Assembly (NCBI GenBank): GCA_012514835.1
Contig: JAAYZM010000049.1
Span: 1 to 5,775 of the forward strand
Direction of reading: 5' to 3'
Source: Actinomycetales bacterium
GTDB lineage: Bacteria; Actinomycetota; Actinomycetes; Actinomycetales; Cellulomonadaceae
DNA length: 5,775 nt
A program made the position numbers and the translations under genes. The notes under the pieces were generated by a model that did not search any database, had not been told where the DNA came from, and was given only the letters and a program-made list of their open reading frames with translations. Positions 4,992 to 5,775 of this stretch are shown here, piece after piece. Numbering within the stretch: the stretch's first letter is position 1; each line of letters begins with the position of its first letter.

Positions 4992-5078
4992 CGCCCGTTC
5001 GCTCTCCTCGTTCCGGTGGAGCGACGCTACTCCGCGGTGCGTGCCCGCGCACCCGAGGCGCGTCTCCGCTCCCCACCC

Positions 5079-5570
5079 TCACTCGGGCAGCGTGTACAGG
5101 AGCTCCGTGATGACTTCCTGGCGCGCGGGGGCAAAGGAGTCCTCGGTGCCGACCAGAACGAACCCGGTGCGCTCGAGCACCCGGACGGACCCCAGGTTGT
5201 CGCGGGCCACCCGGGCGTGCAGCGGTCGCGTCGGGACCTCCGCGAGCAGCGCCGCGACGGCCGCGCTCGCCACTCCTCGCCCCCACCAGTCGCGGTGGAT
5301 CCAGTACGTGAGCTCGAGCTCGCCCTCGATCGGGAACACGGCCGCGCTGCCCACCACGTCGCCGTCGAGCACCACCGCCCGGCTCACGATCGCGTTGTTC
5401 GCCAGGATCCTGCGGTGCTTCGCGAGGTACGCGTCCCGGTCGTGCGCCGTCGCGTCGGTGAAGGCGGCCATGCGCTGTGCCGCAGGGTCGAGCTGGATCT
5501 CGAACAGGGTCACCAGGTCGGTCTCGTCGAGCGGCCGGAGCGTCACCGTGCCGCGCACCTCGTATGCCAC
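5079..5570 (-). CDS. GNAT-family N-acetyltransferase (RimJ/RimL-like)
   Basis: A 163-residue protein of the GCN5-related acetyltransferase fold, which transfers acetyl from acetyl-CoA to an amine. The N-terminus has the RimJ/RimL-type strand TVTLRPLDETDL (8-19). The central strands are AVVLDGDVVGSAAVFP (65-80) and ELELTYWIHRDWWGRGVASAAV (84-105). The latter includes the pyrophosphate-binding loop, W-G-R-G-V-A-S here. The C-terminal motif B is ARDNLGSVRVLERTGFVLVGTE (122-143). The substrate cannot be told from sequence: protein N-termini, small amines and antibiotics are all used by this group. The GTG at 5570 is the longest start. The GTG at 5558 has a better-spaced GAGGTGG eight bases upstream and would give MRGTVTLRPL, so the true start may be four codons later. 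The next gene downstream on this strand, the broken reductase, begins 98 bases away with its own ribosome binding site. Confidence 0.88.
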   Translation of the reverse strand: MAYEVRGTVTLRPLDETDLVTLFEIQLDPAAQRMAAFTDATAHDRDAYLAKHRRILANNAIVSRAVVLDGDVVGSAAVFPIEGELELTYWIHRDWWGRGVASAAVAALLAEVPTRPLHARVARDNLGSVRVLERTGFVLVGTEDSFAPARQEVITELLYTLPE

Positions 5571-5602
5571 CTCACCGAGTCTGCCACCCGCTCACACCCC
5601 TG

Positions 5603-5640
5603 AGAAAAGAAGAGAGAGCCCGGCCGGTGGCCGGGCTCTC
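5603..5640 (-). terminator. Intrinsic terminator of the tRNA-Ala transcript
   Basis: Arms 5614-5625 and 5629-5640 pair perfectly over 12 bp (GAGAGCCCGGCC) around a 3-nt loop. Read on the minus strand, the hairpin is followed by TCTTCTTTTCT (5613-5603), a T-rich tail. On the plus strand it is followed by GC-rich sequence. It therefore serves the tRNA gene, not the plus strand. Confidence 0.85.
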
Positions 5641-5643
5641 GGG

Positions 5644-5659
5644 CCGAGCAGCTGCTCGG
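5644..5659. repeat. Perfect 16-bp palindrome between tRNA and terminator
   Basis: CCGAGCAGCTGCTCGG is its own reverse complement and lies 13 bases past the tRNA 3' end and three bases before the terminator stem. In RNA it could form a six-pair stem with an AGCU loop, perhaps a 3'-trailer processing signal. As DNA it could be a dimeric protein site. Confidence 0.65.
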
Positions 5660-5670
5660 TGATTCCACGG

Positions 5671-5745
<75 letters not shown>

Positions 5746-5775
5746 GTGGCCCCTCGCGGAACCAACTCGCAAACC

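Noticed and set aside
5036..5053. GGTGCG/CGCACC hairpin after the GNAT gene as a terminator
   Set aside because: Only six pairs with no T-tract. Such stems arise often by chance at this base composition.
4981..5286. Upstream extension of the broken reductase frame to 5286
   Set aside because: It overlaps the GNAT gene in another frame, has shadow composition, and a strong ribosome binding site marks the GTG at 4980.

Overview
The window is very GC-rich, with GTG starts, strong GC bias at third codon positions and a hairpin terminator that has no U-tract. This fits a high-GC actinomycete. The gene content would suit a Cellulomonas/Oerskovia-type genome, but that placement is a guess from style, not from a marker gene.

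Layout. (1) 1-541, minus strand: the membrane-spanning N-terminal part of a probable sensor histidine kinase that runs off the left edge. (2) 542-677: a spacer filled by six degenerate copies of a 17-nt tandem repeat. (3) 676-1101 (minus) and 1155-2189 (plus): a divergent pair, a MerR-family regulator and a thioredoxin-reductase-like flavoprotein with a CPYC centre. They share a short promoter region with a perfect 16-bp dyad placed as in MerR-controlled promoters. (4) 2314-2952 (plus): an exported protein built almost wholly of 18-20 residue beta-solenoid repeats. It is preceded by OmpR/PhoB-style 11-nt direct repeats and followed by a 22-bp hairpin. (5) 3049-3714 (plus): a HEAT-like DNA alkylation repair family protein, probably translated from a leaderless mRNA. 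It meets trpF (3711-4385, minus) tail to tail, with both stop codons inside one CTAG. (6) 4414-4980 (minus): a dihydrofolate-reductase/RibD-C family gene broken by a single in-frame TAA. (7) 5079-5570 (minus): a GNAT acetyltransferase. (8) 5603-5745 (minus): tRNA-Ala(CGC) with its intrinsic terminator.

The genes do not form one pathway. The only obvious functional unit is the MerR regulator with its divergent flavoprotein, probably a thiol or redox response pair. trpF is an isolated tryptophan biosynthesis gene. The least ordinary features are short tandem repeats of 15, 17 and 18 nt at the 3' ends of three separate genes (flavoprotein, merR-like, trpF), the nonsense codon in the reductase gene, and the secreted solenoid protein. 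No mobile element, CRISPR array or phage gene was seen.
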